A stretch of 16,336 bases of DNA, from assembly GCA_024681565.1 (NCBI GenBank), contig JAILAO010000118.1, forward strand, positions 1 to 16,336, written 5' to 3'. Both the position numbers and the translations under genes were made by a program. How positions within the stretch are numbered: position 1 is the stretch's first letter; every line of letters begins with the position of its first letter. The notes under the pieces were generated by a model. It was not told where the DNA came from and ran no database searches. It saw only the letters and a program-made list of their open reading frames with translations. Source of the stretch: Bacteroidales bacterium (GTDB lineage Bacteria > Bacteroidota > Bacteroidia > Bacteroidales > UBA932). This document shows, in pieces, positions 9,082-16,336 of the stretch.

Positions 9082-9113
9082 GCTTTTTCGCCGAATAAAA
9101 AAATATTGAAAGA

Positions 9114-9121
9114 CAAAGATA
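9114..9121 (-). promoter_or_regulatory. Distal -7 box for the GH28 operon (TATCTTTG)
   Basis: On the minus strand this is TATCTTTG, again a full TAnnTTTG match. Use of this box would put the transcript start near 9108, giving a leader of about 60 bases that contains the palindrome. The -33 zone (about 9140-9147) reads TTTCC rather than TTTG. This zone falls between the -33 and -7 elements proposed for rpiB, so the two divergent promoters would overlap. Confidence 0.45.
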
Positions 9122-9126
9122 CAAAA

Positions 9127-9161
9127 TTTGAAGGGGCGCCCGGAAAGATTGCTTATATTTG
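9127..9161 (+). promoter_or_regulatory. Candidate rpiB-truB promoter
   Basis: TATATTTG (9154-9161) matches the TAnnTTTG -7 box exactly, and TTTG (9127-9130) could serve as the -33 element, although the 23-base gap is a little long. The -7 box ends only 4 bases before the rpiB ATG at 9166, so the predicted transcript start falls on the start codon. The message would have almost no leader. Confidence 0.5.
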
Positions 9162-9165
9162 TGCT

Positions 9166-9597
9166 ATGAGAATAGGAATCTGCAGTGACCACACTGGTGT
9201 GGAATACAAGTCCCGGCTGATCTCGTATCTGCTGGGCAAAGGCTATGAAGTCGTCAATTTCGGCACCGACAGTACGGACAGCTGTGATTATCCGGACTAT
9301 GCCCATCCGATGGCCGCGGCCATCGAGGCGGGGGAGGTGGATGCCGGGATCGCATTATGCGGCACCGGGAACGGGATGGCGCTTGCCCTCAATCACCACA
9401 AAGGGATCCGGGCCGGCCTGGCGTGGAACCAGGAGATCGCCCGGCTCGTCAAAGAACACAATAATGCCAATGTCCTCGTGATGCCGGCGCGTTTCATCTC
9501 CCGCCGGATGGCGGTGATGATGGTGCGGGCCTGGCTCCTCGCGGATTTTGCCGGCGGAAGGCACCAGAGAAGAATTGACAAGATCGTACAGCCATAA
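9166..9597 (+). CDS. rpiB: Ribose-5-phosphate isomerase B
   Basis: A 143-residue RpiB/LacAB-family sugar phosphate isomerase interconverting ribose 5-phosphate and ribulose 5-phosphate in the pentose phosphate pathway. The start MRIGICSDHTG aligns with the family N-terminus; an in-frame ATG at 9106 would add 20 unrelated residues and overlap the promoter. Visible family features are SDHTG (7-11), the catalytic cysteine C65 in LCGTGNG, KEHNNANVL (96-104) and the C-terminal GGRHQRRIDKI. It is divergent from the pectin operon and overlaps truB at its 3' end. LacA/LacB-type specificity is possible but the length and cysteine favour RpiB. Confidence 0.93.
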   Translation: MRIGICSDHTGVEYKSRLISYLLGKGYEVVNFGTDSTDSCDYPDYAHPMAAAIEAGEVDAGIALCGTGNGMALALNHHKGIRAGLAWNQEIARLVKEHNNANVLVMPARFISRRMAVMMVRAWLLADFAGGRHQRRIDKIVQP

Positions 9598-10387
9598 TAT
9601 CGAAGACTATCCGGAGGGGATCGTCCTTCCGGTAGACAAGCCGTATCGGTGGACCTCTGCAGACGTGATCCGCAAGATCAAGTATGCCGCCATCCGGCAT
9701 TTCGGCAAGAAAAACCTCAAGGTCGGCCATGCGGGGACGCTGGATCCCCTCGCGACCGGGATCCTGCTGGTCTGCATCGGCCCGGCGACCAAGCGGGCCG
9801 AGGAACTGCAGCGCTCTCCCAAAGAATACATCGCCGGCGTCACCTTCGGCGCCACGACCCCTTCGTATGACCTCGAAAAGGAAATCGACCGTTATTGTCC
9901 CCTGGACGGCGTGGGCGAAGCAGCCCTGCGTGCCGTCCTGCCCGGCTTCGTCGGCGAGCAGGACCAGGTCGCGCCGTTGTTCAGCGCCAAGTCCGTGGAC
10001 GGTGTGCGGGCCTATGAGACGGCGCGCCGCCTGTTGCGGGAGGCGCAGCGTGATGGCCGCAGCTTCGATCCCGGCGAGGTCCTGCAGTCCAGCCGGATCC
10101 AAATCTATGACCTGGAACTGCTTTCCTGGCACGGTGAGATCGTGCAGGATTTCCGGGATGACGGGCAGGGACGCATCCGGGTGGCGTCGGTCGACGGACT
10201 GCGCCTGCCGACAGCCCGCATCCGCGTCGCCTGCAGCAAGGGTACCTACATCCGGGCCCTGGCGCGCGACCTGGGCGAAGCCCTGGGCAGCGGCGCCTTC
10301 CTGAGTTCGCTGCGCCGGACGAAAAACGGCGGCTTCGGGATCGAAGACGCCGTCAGTCTGGAAGAAGTGCTGGAGTCGTTATCCTAG
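9575..10387 (+). CDS. truB: tRNA pseudouridine(55) synthase TruB, TTG start
   Basis: A roughly 270-residue enzyme that makes pseudouridine 55 in the T arm of tRNAs. No ATG or GTG lies near the expected N-terminus. TTG at 9575 leaves about 20 residues before DKPYRWTS; a second TTG at 9548 is the alternative. Either choice overlaps the end of rpiB out of frame (23 or 50 bases). The catalytic aspartate is D57 in GHAGTLDPLATG (numbered from 9575), followed by KEYIAGVTFGATTPSYD, APLFSAKSVDG and CSKGTYIRALARD (220-232). About 20 extra residues (near 186-211) lie before the LPTARIRVACSKG strand compared with short family members. The last 9 bases overlap the gltX 3' end on the other strand. Confidence 0.93.
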   Translation: MTRSYSHNIEDYPEGIVLPVDKPYRWTSADVIRKIKYAAIRHFGKKNLKVGHAGTLDPLATGILLVCIGPATKRAEELQRSPKEYIAGVTFGATTPSYDLEKEIDRYCPLDGVGEAALRAVLPGFVGEQDQVAPLFSAKSVDGVRAYETARRLLREAQRDGRSFDPGEVLQSSRIQIYDLELLSWHGEIVQDFRDDGQGRIRVASVDGLRLPTARIRVACSKGTYIRALARDLGEALGSGAFLSSLRRTKNGGFGIEDAVSLEEVLESLS

Positions 10388-12010
10388 GCGTTCCTGCATA
10401 TAATGCATCCGGGCGAGGCCTTCCTCCTTGCCGATGAATCTGAGAATATCGCTGATGCCCAGTCCGCTGGATGCGCCGCTGAGCGCAAGGCGGATGCAGT
10501 TCATTACTTTGCCCATCGGCATCCCGTGGTCGCGGATGTAGTCCTCGAGCCCTTCCGGCTCCGCCTGCTCCATCGCTTCGAGGGCTGCGGCGAAGATTTC
10601 GGGTTTGTAGAATTTGTCCACATCCTTGGCGAGGAAGGGCGCCGTGGCGGCGTCATCCCAGACTTTCGCACGCGGGTCGGCGGCCCGTTTGGGGTCGGCC
10701 GGCTTCTCGGAGGCGGCGCCGGCCTTGACGCCGTAGTCCGCAAACTGCGAAGGTGCGATGAAGAGGTAGGATGCGATCGTCCAGAAATCCTGCACGAAGG
10801 TTGCGCGCTCCTTGATGAGCCCGACGATGCCTTCCACGAAACCGGGGGCGGCTTCGATCCCCTTTTCCTGCAGGATGGGCAGGAAGAGGGCGGTCAGCTC
10901 GGAGTCGGAGCGCATCCGCAGGTATTCCTTGTTGAACCATTTGGCCTTGTCCGGATTGAACTTCGAGCCGGACTTGCCGACTTTCTCCAGGGAGAAGGCT
11001 TCCACGAGTTCGGGCAGGGAGAAGATCTCCTGCTCCGTCCCGGGATTCCAGCCCAGCATGGCCAGCAGGTTGACGAAGGCGTCCGGGAAATAGCCGTCTT
11101 CGCGGTAGCCCCGGGAGGTCTCGCCCGTTTCGGGAGAGGTCCAGCGCAGCGGGAAGACGGGGAAGCCCATCTTGTCTCCGTCCCGCTTGCTCAGCTTGCC
11201 GTTGCCGACCGGTTTGAGCAGCAGCGGGAGGTGGGCGAAACGGGGCTGGCTGTCCTGCCAGCCGAAGGCCTCATACAGGAGGAAATGGAGGGGCAGGGAG
11301 GGCAGCCATTCTTCACCGCGGATGACCTCGGTGATCTCCATCAGATGGTCGTCCACGATATTGGCGAGGTGGTAGGTCGGGAGTTCGTCGGCGCGTTTCC
11401 AGAGGACCTTGTCGTCCAGGGTGGCGGTGTCTACCTCAATGTGTCCCCGGATCAGGTCGTCCATGGCGACGGTGCGCCCTTCGGGCATCCGGAAACGGAT
11501 GGTCCAGTCGGTACGCTCCTCCAGCAGGCGCTGCACTTCGTCCGCAGGCAGGGTCAGCGAGTTGCGCAGCCCCGTGCGGGAAAGGTGGTTGTAGATGAAG
11601 GTCTCACCGCGGCCTTCGGCTTCGGCGCGGGCTTTTTCCAGCTCTTCGGCCGTGTCGAAGGCACAGTAGGCATGCCCGGACCGGACGAGCTGCTCGGCGT
11701 ATTTGCGGTAGATGACGCGCCGCTGGCTCTGGCGGTAGGGTGCGTGGGGATGCCTCTCGGAGGGTTCCTCCACGATCTTGCCGTCCGCATCTACGCCTTC
11801 GTCGGGATAGATGCCGCACCAGCGCAGCGCTTCGATGATATACTGCTCGGCTCCGGGGACGAAGCGGTTGGAGTCCGTGTCCTCGATGCGCAGGATGAAG
11901 TCTCCTCCGTGCTGTTTGGCGTAGAGGTAGTTATAGAGGGCGGTACGGACGCCGCCCATGTGCAGCGGCCCGGTCGGGGACGGAGCGAATCTTACGCGGG
12001 TTTTGCTCAT
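10379..12010 (-). CDS. gltX: Glutamyl-tRNA synthetase
   Basis: A 543-residue class I aminoacyl-tRNA synthetase charging tRNA-Glu. The HIGH-type signature is LHMGG (16-20) after RFAPSPTGP, and the KMSKS-type loop is KLSKR (272-276). RIEDTDSNR (41-49) and the WLPSLPLHF region are also typical. The C-terminal helical anticodon-binding part carries an Ala/Pro/Lys-rich stretch (about 427-449) that looks like a lineage insert and helps explain a length above the usual near 505. Its ATG overlaps the ftsZ stop (ATGA), so it appears to be the last gene of the division operon with translation coupled to ftsZ. I see no promoter of its own and no terminator after it; its stop lies inside the end of truB. 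Confidence 0.97.
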   Translation of the reverse strand: MSKTRVRFAPSPTGPLHMGGVRTALYNYLYAKQHGGDFILRIEDTDSNRFVPGAEQYIIEALRWCGIYPDEGVDADGKIVEEPSERHPHAPYRQSQRRVIYRKYAEQLVRSGHAYCAFDTAEELEKARAEAEGRGETFIYNHLSRTGLRNSLTLPADEVQRLLEERTDWTIRFRMPEGRTVAMDDLIRGHIEVDTATLDDKVLWKRADELPTYHLANIVDDHLMEITEVIRGEEWLPSLPLHFLLYEAFGWQDSQPRFAHLPLLLKPVGNGKLSKRDGDKMGFPVFPLRWTSPETGETSRGYREDGYFPDAFVNLLAMLGWNPGTEQEIFSLPELVEAFSLEKVGKSGSKFNPDKAKWFNKEYLRMRSDSELTALFLPILQEKGIEAAPGFVEGIVGLIKERATFVQDFWTIASYLFIAPSQFADYGVKAGAASEKPADPKRAADPRAKVWDDAATAPFLAKDVDKFYKPEIFAAALEAMEQAEPEGLEDYIRDHGMPMGKVMNCIRLALSGASSGLGISDILRFIGKEEGLARMHYMQERLG

Positions 12011-13254
12011 ACCTGGGTCCTCCGGATGGCGGGGATGTTCTCCAATTCGGCCAGGCGTTCGCCCTTGGCCACGATCAGGGCCGGTTTCTCATCCGGGTCG
12101 AACTTGAAGTTCCTCACATTGCTCTTGGTGTTGAATCCGATCTGCTGGGAGCCGGTATCCTCATACAGGAGGATGCCCTCTCCGCGGGCGGTCAGCGATT
12201 TGTCATAGACGAAGTTCCGGTTGATCATGATGTAGTTGCCCATGTCCTTGGCGGGCCCGATGACATCCGAGAAACGCAGTCCCGTCACGATGGACGTGAT
12301 GCGGATGGAGTCCCCGATCTCGGGATCTTCGTCCCAGATCAGGCCGCGCTTGAAGTTGTTGGCGCGTCCGGTGTATTCGTCGATTTTTTTGTTGATCTCG
12401 TTGAGGTCGTCCATGGTCAGGCCCTGGTCGTTGTGACCGCAGGTGATGTTGACGAGGACTTTCTTGGCCGACTTGAGGTCGAAGTCGTTGAGGAGCGGGG
12501 ACTCGAAGGCGGCCTTGACGGCCTCGTCGATGCGGTTCTCGCCCGAACCGACGCCGCAGCCCATCAGGGCCATGCCGCTGTTCTTCATCATCGTCTCGAC
12601 ATCCTTGAAGTCGACGTTGATGTAGCCCGGTTTCTTGATGATTTCCACGATGCCGCGCACGGCCGTGGCAAGTACTTCGTCCGCCTGCGGAAAAGCGTCC
12701 TGGATGAGCTGGTTGCCGTAGTATTCGTGGAGTTTCTCGTTGTTGATCATCAGCAGGCTGTCCACGTTCTTTTCTAGTTCGTGGATGCCGTCGATGGCCC
12801 GGGAGAGCGCCTCGTTTCCTTCGTTGAGGAAGGGGAGGGTGACCACGGCCACGGTCAGGATCCCGCGGTCCTTGGCCATCTTGGCGATGACGGGTGCGGC
12901 TCCCGTGCCGGTGCCGCCGCCCATGCCGGCGGTGATGAAGAGCATTTTGGTATGCGTGTCCAGGACGATCTTTTCGATCTGGTCCTGGCTCTCGAGTGCG
13001 GCGTTGCGGCCGTTGATCGGGTTGGTGCCGGCGCCCAGGCCGCGGCCCATCTGGATCTTGACGGGGACGGGACTGCCTTTGAGTGCCTGCGAGTCGGTGT
13101 TGCAAACCACGAAACTACATCCGGTGATTCCCTTGGTGTACATGTAGTTGACGGCATTGCAGCCGCCTCCGCCTACGCCGAGGACCTTGATGATTTCGTC
13201 GGAGGTCGCCCAGTCCATCGGGGCGATCGCATCGATCATGGTGTCGTCTATCAT
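12007..13254 (-). CDS. ftsZ: Cell division protein FtsZ
   Basis: A 415-residue tubulin-like GTPase that forms the cytokinetic ring. The nucleotide-binding loops GVGGGGCNAVN (26-36) and GGGTGTG (112-118) are intact. The T7 loop NVDFKDVETMM has the acidic residues D215 and D218 needed for GTP hydrolysis across the subunit interface. The C-terminus ends in a conserved peptide, IPAIRRTQV, the expected site for FtsA binding. The spacer between the core and this tail is short. The start ATG is 12 bases after the ftsA stop, in an A-rich leader typical of this phylum. Other in-frame ATGs (residues 6 and 13) are possible starts. Confidence 0.98.
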   Translation of the reverse strand: MIDDTMIDAIAPMDWATSDEIIKVLGVGGGGCNAVNYMYTKGITGCSFVVCNTDSQALKGSPVPVKIQMGRGLGAGTNPINGRNAALESQDQIEKIVLDTHTKMLFITAGMGGGTGTGAAPVIAKMAKDRGILTVAVVTLPFLNEGNEALSRAIDGIHELEKNVDSLLMINNEKLHEYYGNQLIQDAFPQADEVLATAVRGIVEIIKKPGYINVDFKDVETMMKNSGMALMGCGVGSGENRIDEAVKAAFESPLLNDFDLKSAKKVLVNITCGHNDQGLTMDDLNEINKKIDEYTGRANNFKRGLIWDEDPEIGDSIRITSIVTGLRFSDVIGPAKDMGNYIMINRNFVYDKSLTARGEGILLYEDTGSQQIGFNTKSNVRNFKFDPDEKPALIVAKGERLAELENIPAIRRTQV

Positions 13255-13266
13255 ATCTTTTTGTTT

Positions 13267-14730
13267 TTATTTCATATCATCGAACAGGCTGCCGACCGTG
13301 TTGTCAAAAGCACCTTCGGCCGCTTCGGTCACTTTCTGGGTCTGCTTGCGGAACCACTTGACCAGTTTGTGCTCCTTGGGCGTCTTGTCGCCCTGCCGGT
13401 TCCGGCTGGGGGTGATCACCTCGGTCTCGTAGTTGGGATCGCCGGTGAAAAGGTTCTCCGGGGCCGGAGCCTCCTGGGTTGCGGACGGATCCTGGGTCTG
13501 GGACTGGTCCGCCGCTGCCGCCGGCTTCTCGATGTCCTCGATGCAGTTGAGACGGATGTCCTTCTTGGCCTCCAGGATCATGCCGATCGTGGCGACTGCG
13601 CTGGTTTCGCCCACGCCCGAGCAGCCGACGGAGCCGAAGGCCTGGCTGCGGGGGTAACCGATGCGGACGGTGTAGCCGGACATCTCCTTGAACAGGTTGG
13701 CGATGTTGACCAGGTTGGCGGTGCCGCCGGTCAGTACGATGCCGTTGCGGAGTTTGTCTGCGTATCCGCTGTCCTGGATCTGGAAGAGGATCGCTTCGAT
13801 GATCTCGCGGGTACGGCAGGTGATGATTTCGGAGAGGTACTTGGCGGGGAGCTGCTCGTAGGAGCCGTTCTCGTCGTCGTTGATCTGGATGACTTTCTCG
13901 GAGAGCGACTGGAGTTTGTCGGGCATGCACGCGCCGAAGGCCAGCTTGATGTTTTCCGCCAGGCTTTCGTTGAAGCCGCATTCGTATTTGATGTCGGTGG
14001 TGATCACGCGGCCGGCGAAGGGAATCGAAGAATAGTGGCGGAGGATCCTGCCCCGGTAGATGGTGAGCGAGGCTACGCCGGCACCGATTTCCACGAGCGC
14101 GACGCCGTTTTCCTTTTCGCCGTCCGTGAGGACCGCCTTGGCGACTGCGTTCGGCAGGAAGAGCTTGCGGGCGGGGGCCACCCCCGTGTCGTTGAGCATG
14201 ATGTCGATGTTGCTCACGGCCTTCTGGGCGCCGACGAAGACCTTGAAGTTGCCTTCCAGGGCGTCGGCGGTGACGCCGACGACATCGTTTTCGCTCGCGC
14301 AGACGAGTTCCTCGTCCGCGGAGAAGGACTGGGCGACCGCACCGTAGATCTCCTCGTGCGCGTCGTTGCTGAGCGGGTAGGAGTCGATGGCGATGCTCTT
14401 GAGGGCGTTGACTTCCTCCTTGGTGATGCAGGAAGAAGGATCGCTCCGCTCCATGCGGGCGCTGGCGATCTCCTGCCGCACGCTGTAGCGGGGCAGTCCG
14501 ACGACCAGTTGGAGGATCTTGATGTTCAATTCTTCTTCCGCCTCTTTGATGGCGGTACGGAGAGGGACAGCGGCGCGCTTCGGGTTGAAGACGCAGCTGT
14601 AGCGGATTCCGTCGGACGGAACCTCCTTGTAGTAGATGATCTGGATGTCATCTCCCTCGATCTTGGCAACGCTCAGGGCAATCTTGGAGGAGCCAAGGTC
14701 GGCTGCTGCTATGTATCTTTCTGCCTGCAT
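13267..14730 (-). CDS. ftsA: Cell division protein FtsA
   Basis: A 487-residue actin-like ATPase that tethers FtsZ to the membrane. The start at 14730 (MQAERYIAAADLGSSK) places the first phosphate loop DLGSSKI at 11-17, as in the family; longer frames extend into ftsQ and are rejected. The second phosphate loop is EIGAGVASL (214-222) and the adenosine motif LTGGTANL (333-340). The 1C subdomain covers about 85-165. After about residue 400 comes a low-complexity stretch rich in Q, A, P and T, then a basic amphipathic segment KEHKLVKWFRKQTQKV (452-467), the likely membrane anchor, and 20 further residues. The gene overlaps the ftsQ end by 22 bases. Confidence 0.96.
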   Translation of the reverse strand: MQAERYIAAADLGSSKIALSVAKIEGDDIQIIYYKEVPSDGIRYSCVFNPKRAAVPLRTAIKEAEEELNIKILQLVVGLPRYSVRQEIASARMERSDPSSCITKEEVNALKSIAIDSYPLSNDAHEEIYGAVAQSFSADEELVCASENDVVGVTADALEGNFKVFVGAQKAVSNIDIMLNDTGVAPARKLFLPNAVAKAVLTDGEKENGVALVEIGAGVASLTIYRGRILRHYSSIPFAGRVITTDIKYECGFNESLAENIKLAFGACMPDKLQSLSEKVIQINDDENGSYEQLPAKYLSEIITCRTREIIEAILFQIQDSGYADKLRNGIVLTGGTANLVNIANLFKEMSGYTVRIGYPRSQAFGSVGCSGVGETSAVATIGMILEAKKDIRLNCIEDIEKPAAAADQSQTQDPSATQEAPAPENLFTGDPNYETEVITPSRNRQGDKTPKEHKLVKWFRKQTQKVTEAAEGAFDNTVGSLFDDMK

Positions 14731-15494
14731 ATGATTTGTTGATTGTATTTTACATTGACGGTTCTGTAGTATCCTTCTTCCCGGGTCGGGGCGATCGAGC
14801 CCAGGTACCGGTCGATGCGCATCAGCTTGTCCGGGATGTTCTCCGGCTGGCCCACGATGAACTCCTCGCTGCGCCCGTCCAGGGTCAGGAGGAGGTCTCC
14901 GTTGGGCCGGACCCGGACGTGCTTGATGCTGCGTTCCCAGCTTCGGGAGCTGGAGATGTAATGGTTCATCTCCAGGACACCGGCGATCCATTTCCGGGAG
15001 AACTCGTCGGGAGCCTCTCCCTTATAGCCGTCCGGAATGTCCACCGGGATGGCTCCTTCGACCATGGGCACGGGTGCGGAGAAGGTCTTGTGGAGCGGGA
15101 AGATATAGCCGCGGTCGTCCACGTAGAATCCCCGGTCTCCGTTCTGGAAGCGCAGGACGGGAGCACGCTGCGTGATGTCCAGGTGCAGCGTCCCGTCGTC
15201 GGTGGTCCAGGCCTCGCAGCGCAGCACGGCGCTCCGGCTCTCGAGCATGTCTTCGATCTGATAGAGCTGGACACTGTCCAGCCGTTCTCCGACATAGGGT
15301 CCGTAGTGGGTGTCCAGATATTCCCGGATATCCTGCTCGCTGACAAACTGCAGGCTGTCCGTAAAGTTGACCTGCAGCGTGCCGCAGACGGCCTGGTCCA
15401 GCTCCCTCCGGACATGGCGGGAGAGGGCCCCCATCCCGAAGCAGAACAGGAGGGCCAGCGCGGCGGCGATGGAATATCTGACAGCTTTCTTCAT
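14709..15494 (-). CDS. ftsQ: Cell division protein FtsQ (DivIB family)
   Basis: A 261-residue bitopic membrane protein linking early and late divisome components. It has a short positively charged cytoplasmic tail (MKKAVR), one membrane span (about 7-25), a POTRA-like domain (about 40-115, with VNFTDSLQFVSEQDIREYL and ITQRAPVLRF), and a beta domain (about 116-245) containing GFYVDDRGYIFPL. The sequence is weakly conserved as usual for FtsQ; position between murC and ftsA settles the name. It starts one base after the murC stop (TAAGATG) and its end overlaps ftsA by 22 bases. Confidence 0.92.
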   Translation of the reverse strand: MKKAVRYSIAAALALLFCFGMGALSRHVRRELDQAVCGTLQVNFTDSLQFVSEQDIREYLDTHYGPYVGERLDSVQLYQIEDMLESRSAVLRCEAWTTDDGTLHLDITQRAPVLRFQNGDRGFYVDDRGYIFPLHKTFSAPVPMVEGAIPVDIPDGYKGEAPDEFSRKWIAGVLEMNHYISSSRSWERSIKHVRVRPNGDLLLTLDGRSEEFIVGQPENIPDKLMRIDRYLGSIAPTREEGYYRTVNVKYNQQIICRQKDT

Positions 15495-15495
15495 C

Positions 15496-16336
15496 TTATT
15501 TCAAGCGTTTTCTGAGAAGTTCGGTGATGGGGCCGATGAAGCGGTCGATGTTGCCGGCTCCCAGCGTGACCAGTACGTCGACGGGCTCCGTTTCCAGATA
15601 GCTCAGGAGTTCTTCCCGGCGGAGGAGGACCTTCTCCGGGGACGTGACGTCCCGGAAAATGATCTCGGAGGTGACGCCCGGGATAGGCTCCTCGCGGGCC
15701 GGGTAGATGTCCAGCAGGATGAGCTTGTCCAGCCCGCTCAGGGCGCGGGCGAATTCGGGTGCGAAGTCCCGGGTCCGGGTGTAGAGGTGGGGCTGGAAGA
15801 TGCCGGTGATCCTGCGGCCCGGATAGACCTGCCGGATGGAGGAGATGGCGCTTTGCAGTTCTGCCGGATGGTGGGCGTAGTCGTCGATATAGGTAATCTC
15901 CGGCGTGCCGAGGTGCAGGTCCAGCCGGCGCTGGGCCCCCTCGAAGGTGCCGATGGCGTGGCGGACTTTCTGGGCGTCCAGTCCGTAACAGAGGCAGATG
16001 GCCGCTGCGGCGATGCTGTTCTCGACGTTGACCCATCCGATGGCGCCGACGCGGATGTCGGAGAGGATGCCGCCCGGATAGACCAGGTCATAGGTGTAGT
16101 GCCCGGTAGCGTCCAGGCGCAGGTTGCTGCTGTGGAAATCGGCGCGCGTGTCGTCGAAATGGTAGCTGAAGATCCTGGCCGGCGTGTCCTCGGGACGGAT
16201 CGGCAGACCGTATTTGAGGATCAGGGTCTCGCTGACCTGCGAGGCGAAGATGCGGAAGGCGTGCGGCACGTGGGCGAGGTCGCCGTAGATGTCGAGGTGG
16301 TCCGCATCCATTGCGGTGATGGCTGCGATGGCCGGG
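15496..16336 (-). CDS. murC: UDP-N-acetylmuramate--L-alanine ligase MurC (C-terminal part)
   Basis: The last 279 or so residues of MurC, cut by the window edge, so the start is not visible. The reading frame stays open through 16335 (PAIAAITAMDADHLDIYGD region), so the ATG at 16311 is an internal methionine. MurC adds L-alanine to UDP-N-acetylmuramic acid with ATP in the cytoplasm. Visible signatures are NVENSIAAAAI in the central domain, IDDYAHHPAEL and FQPHLYTRTRDF, both diagnostic of MurC within the Mur ligases, and VTLGAGNID near the end. The N-terminal domain and the ATP loop lie outside the window. Confidence 0.95.
   Translation of the reverse strand, partial: PAIAAITAMDADHLDIYGDLAHVPHAFRIFASQVSETLILKYGLPIRPEDTPARIFSYHFDDTRADFHSSNLRLDATGHYTYDLVYPGGILSDIRVGAIGWVNVENSIAAAAICLCYGLDAQKVRHAIGTFEGAQRRLDLHLGTPEITYIDDYAHHPAELQSAISSIRQVYPGRRITGIFQPHLYTRTRDFAPEFARALSGLDKLILLDIYPAREEPIPGVTSEIIFRDVTSPEKVLLRREELLSYLETEPVDVLVTLGAGNIDRFIGPITELLRKRLK

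Noticed and set aside
9106..9165. Upstream in-frame ATG of rpiB at 9106
   Set aside because: It adds 20 residues not seen in RpiB proteins and covers the candidate promoter boxes.
9049..9306. N-terminal extension of the GH28 frame beyond 9048
   Set aside because: It would run antisense into rpiB and through the promoter region and would bury the clear lipoprotein signal at MRHNQILF.
10403..14742. Long plus-strand open frames opposite gltX, ftsZ and ftsA (601 and 653 codons)
   Set aside because: They mirror well-conserved genes. Rich content in Val, Gly, Asp and Ala is typical of antisense shadows in GC-rich DNA.
14731..14991. N-terminal extension of the ftsA frame
   Set aside because: The extra residues are Pro/Arg-rich, lie inside ftsQ in another frame, and precede the conserved FtsA start MQAERYIAAADLG.

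Overview
The window reads as a chromosomal piece of a GC-rich member of the Bacteroidota, probably Bacteroidales. Three things point there: genes have A-rich leaders without Shine-Dalgarno boxes, TAnnTTTG promoter boxes of the Bacteroides type are present, and the lipoproteins and pectin-degradation enzymes are of the kind found in Bacteroidales polysaccharide utilisation loci. The species cannot be named from the sequence. Twelve complete protein genes and one partial gene fill almost all of the window. The only real intergenic gap is 117 bases (9049-9165). I see no rRNA, tRNA, CRISPR array, insertion sequence or phage gene.

Region 1 (about 37-9121, all minus strand) is a seven-gene carbohydrate operon. 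In transcription order it holds a GH28 galacturonidase/polygalacturonase lipoprotein, a GH105 unsaturated galacturonyl hydrolase lipoprotein, kduD, kduI, a DUF4861 lipoprotein of unknown function, a GH3 beta-xylosidase-like enzyme and a GH43 beta-xylosidase/arabinofuranosidase. Spacings run from overlaps (TAATG, ATGA) to 26 bases, and a strong intrinsic terminator closes the operon at 37-73. The content suggests stepwise breakdown of a substituted pectin. GH3 and GH43 would strip xylose or arabinose, GH28 and GH105 would release galacturonate and unsaturated galacturonate, and KduI and KduD would turn the unsaturated sugar into 2-keto-3-deoxygluconate. No SusC/SusD transporter, polysaccharide lyase, KDG kinase, aldolase or regulator lies inside the window.

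Region 2 (9049-9165) is an AT-rich divergent promoter region. It carries candidate -7 boxes for both directions and a perfect 16-base palindrome in front of the GH28 gene.

Region 3 (9166-10387, plus strand) holds rpiB and truB, overlapping out of frame. truB has no ATG at a sensible place and appears to start at TTG.

Region 4 (10379-16336, minus strand) is the 3' part of a division and cell wall cluster: murC (cut by the window end), ftsQ, ftsA, ftsZ, then gltX joined to ftsZ by an ATGA overlap. The gltX and truB genes converge and overlap tail to tail by 9 bases, so no terminator fits between them.

The most open functional question is the DUF4861 lipoprotein, which sits directly behind kduI in a complete uronate-processing operon. 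The most unusual arrangements are gltX at the end of the division cluster, the short GH3 enzyme, and the palindrome over a -7 box.
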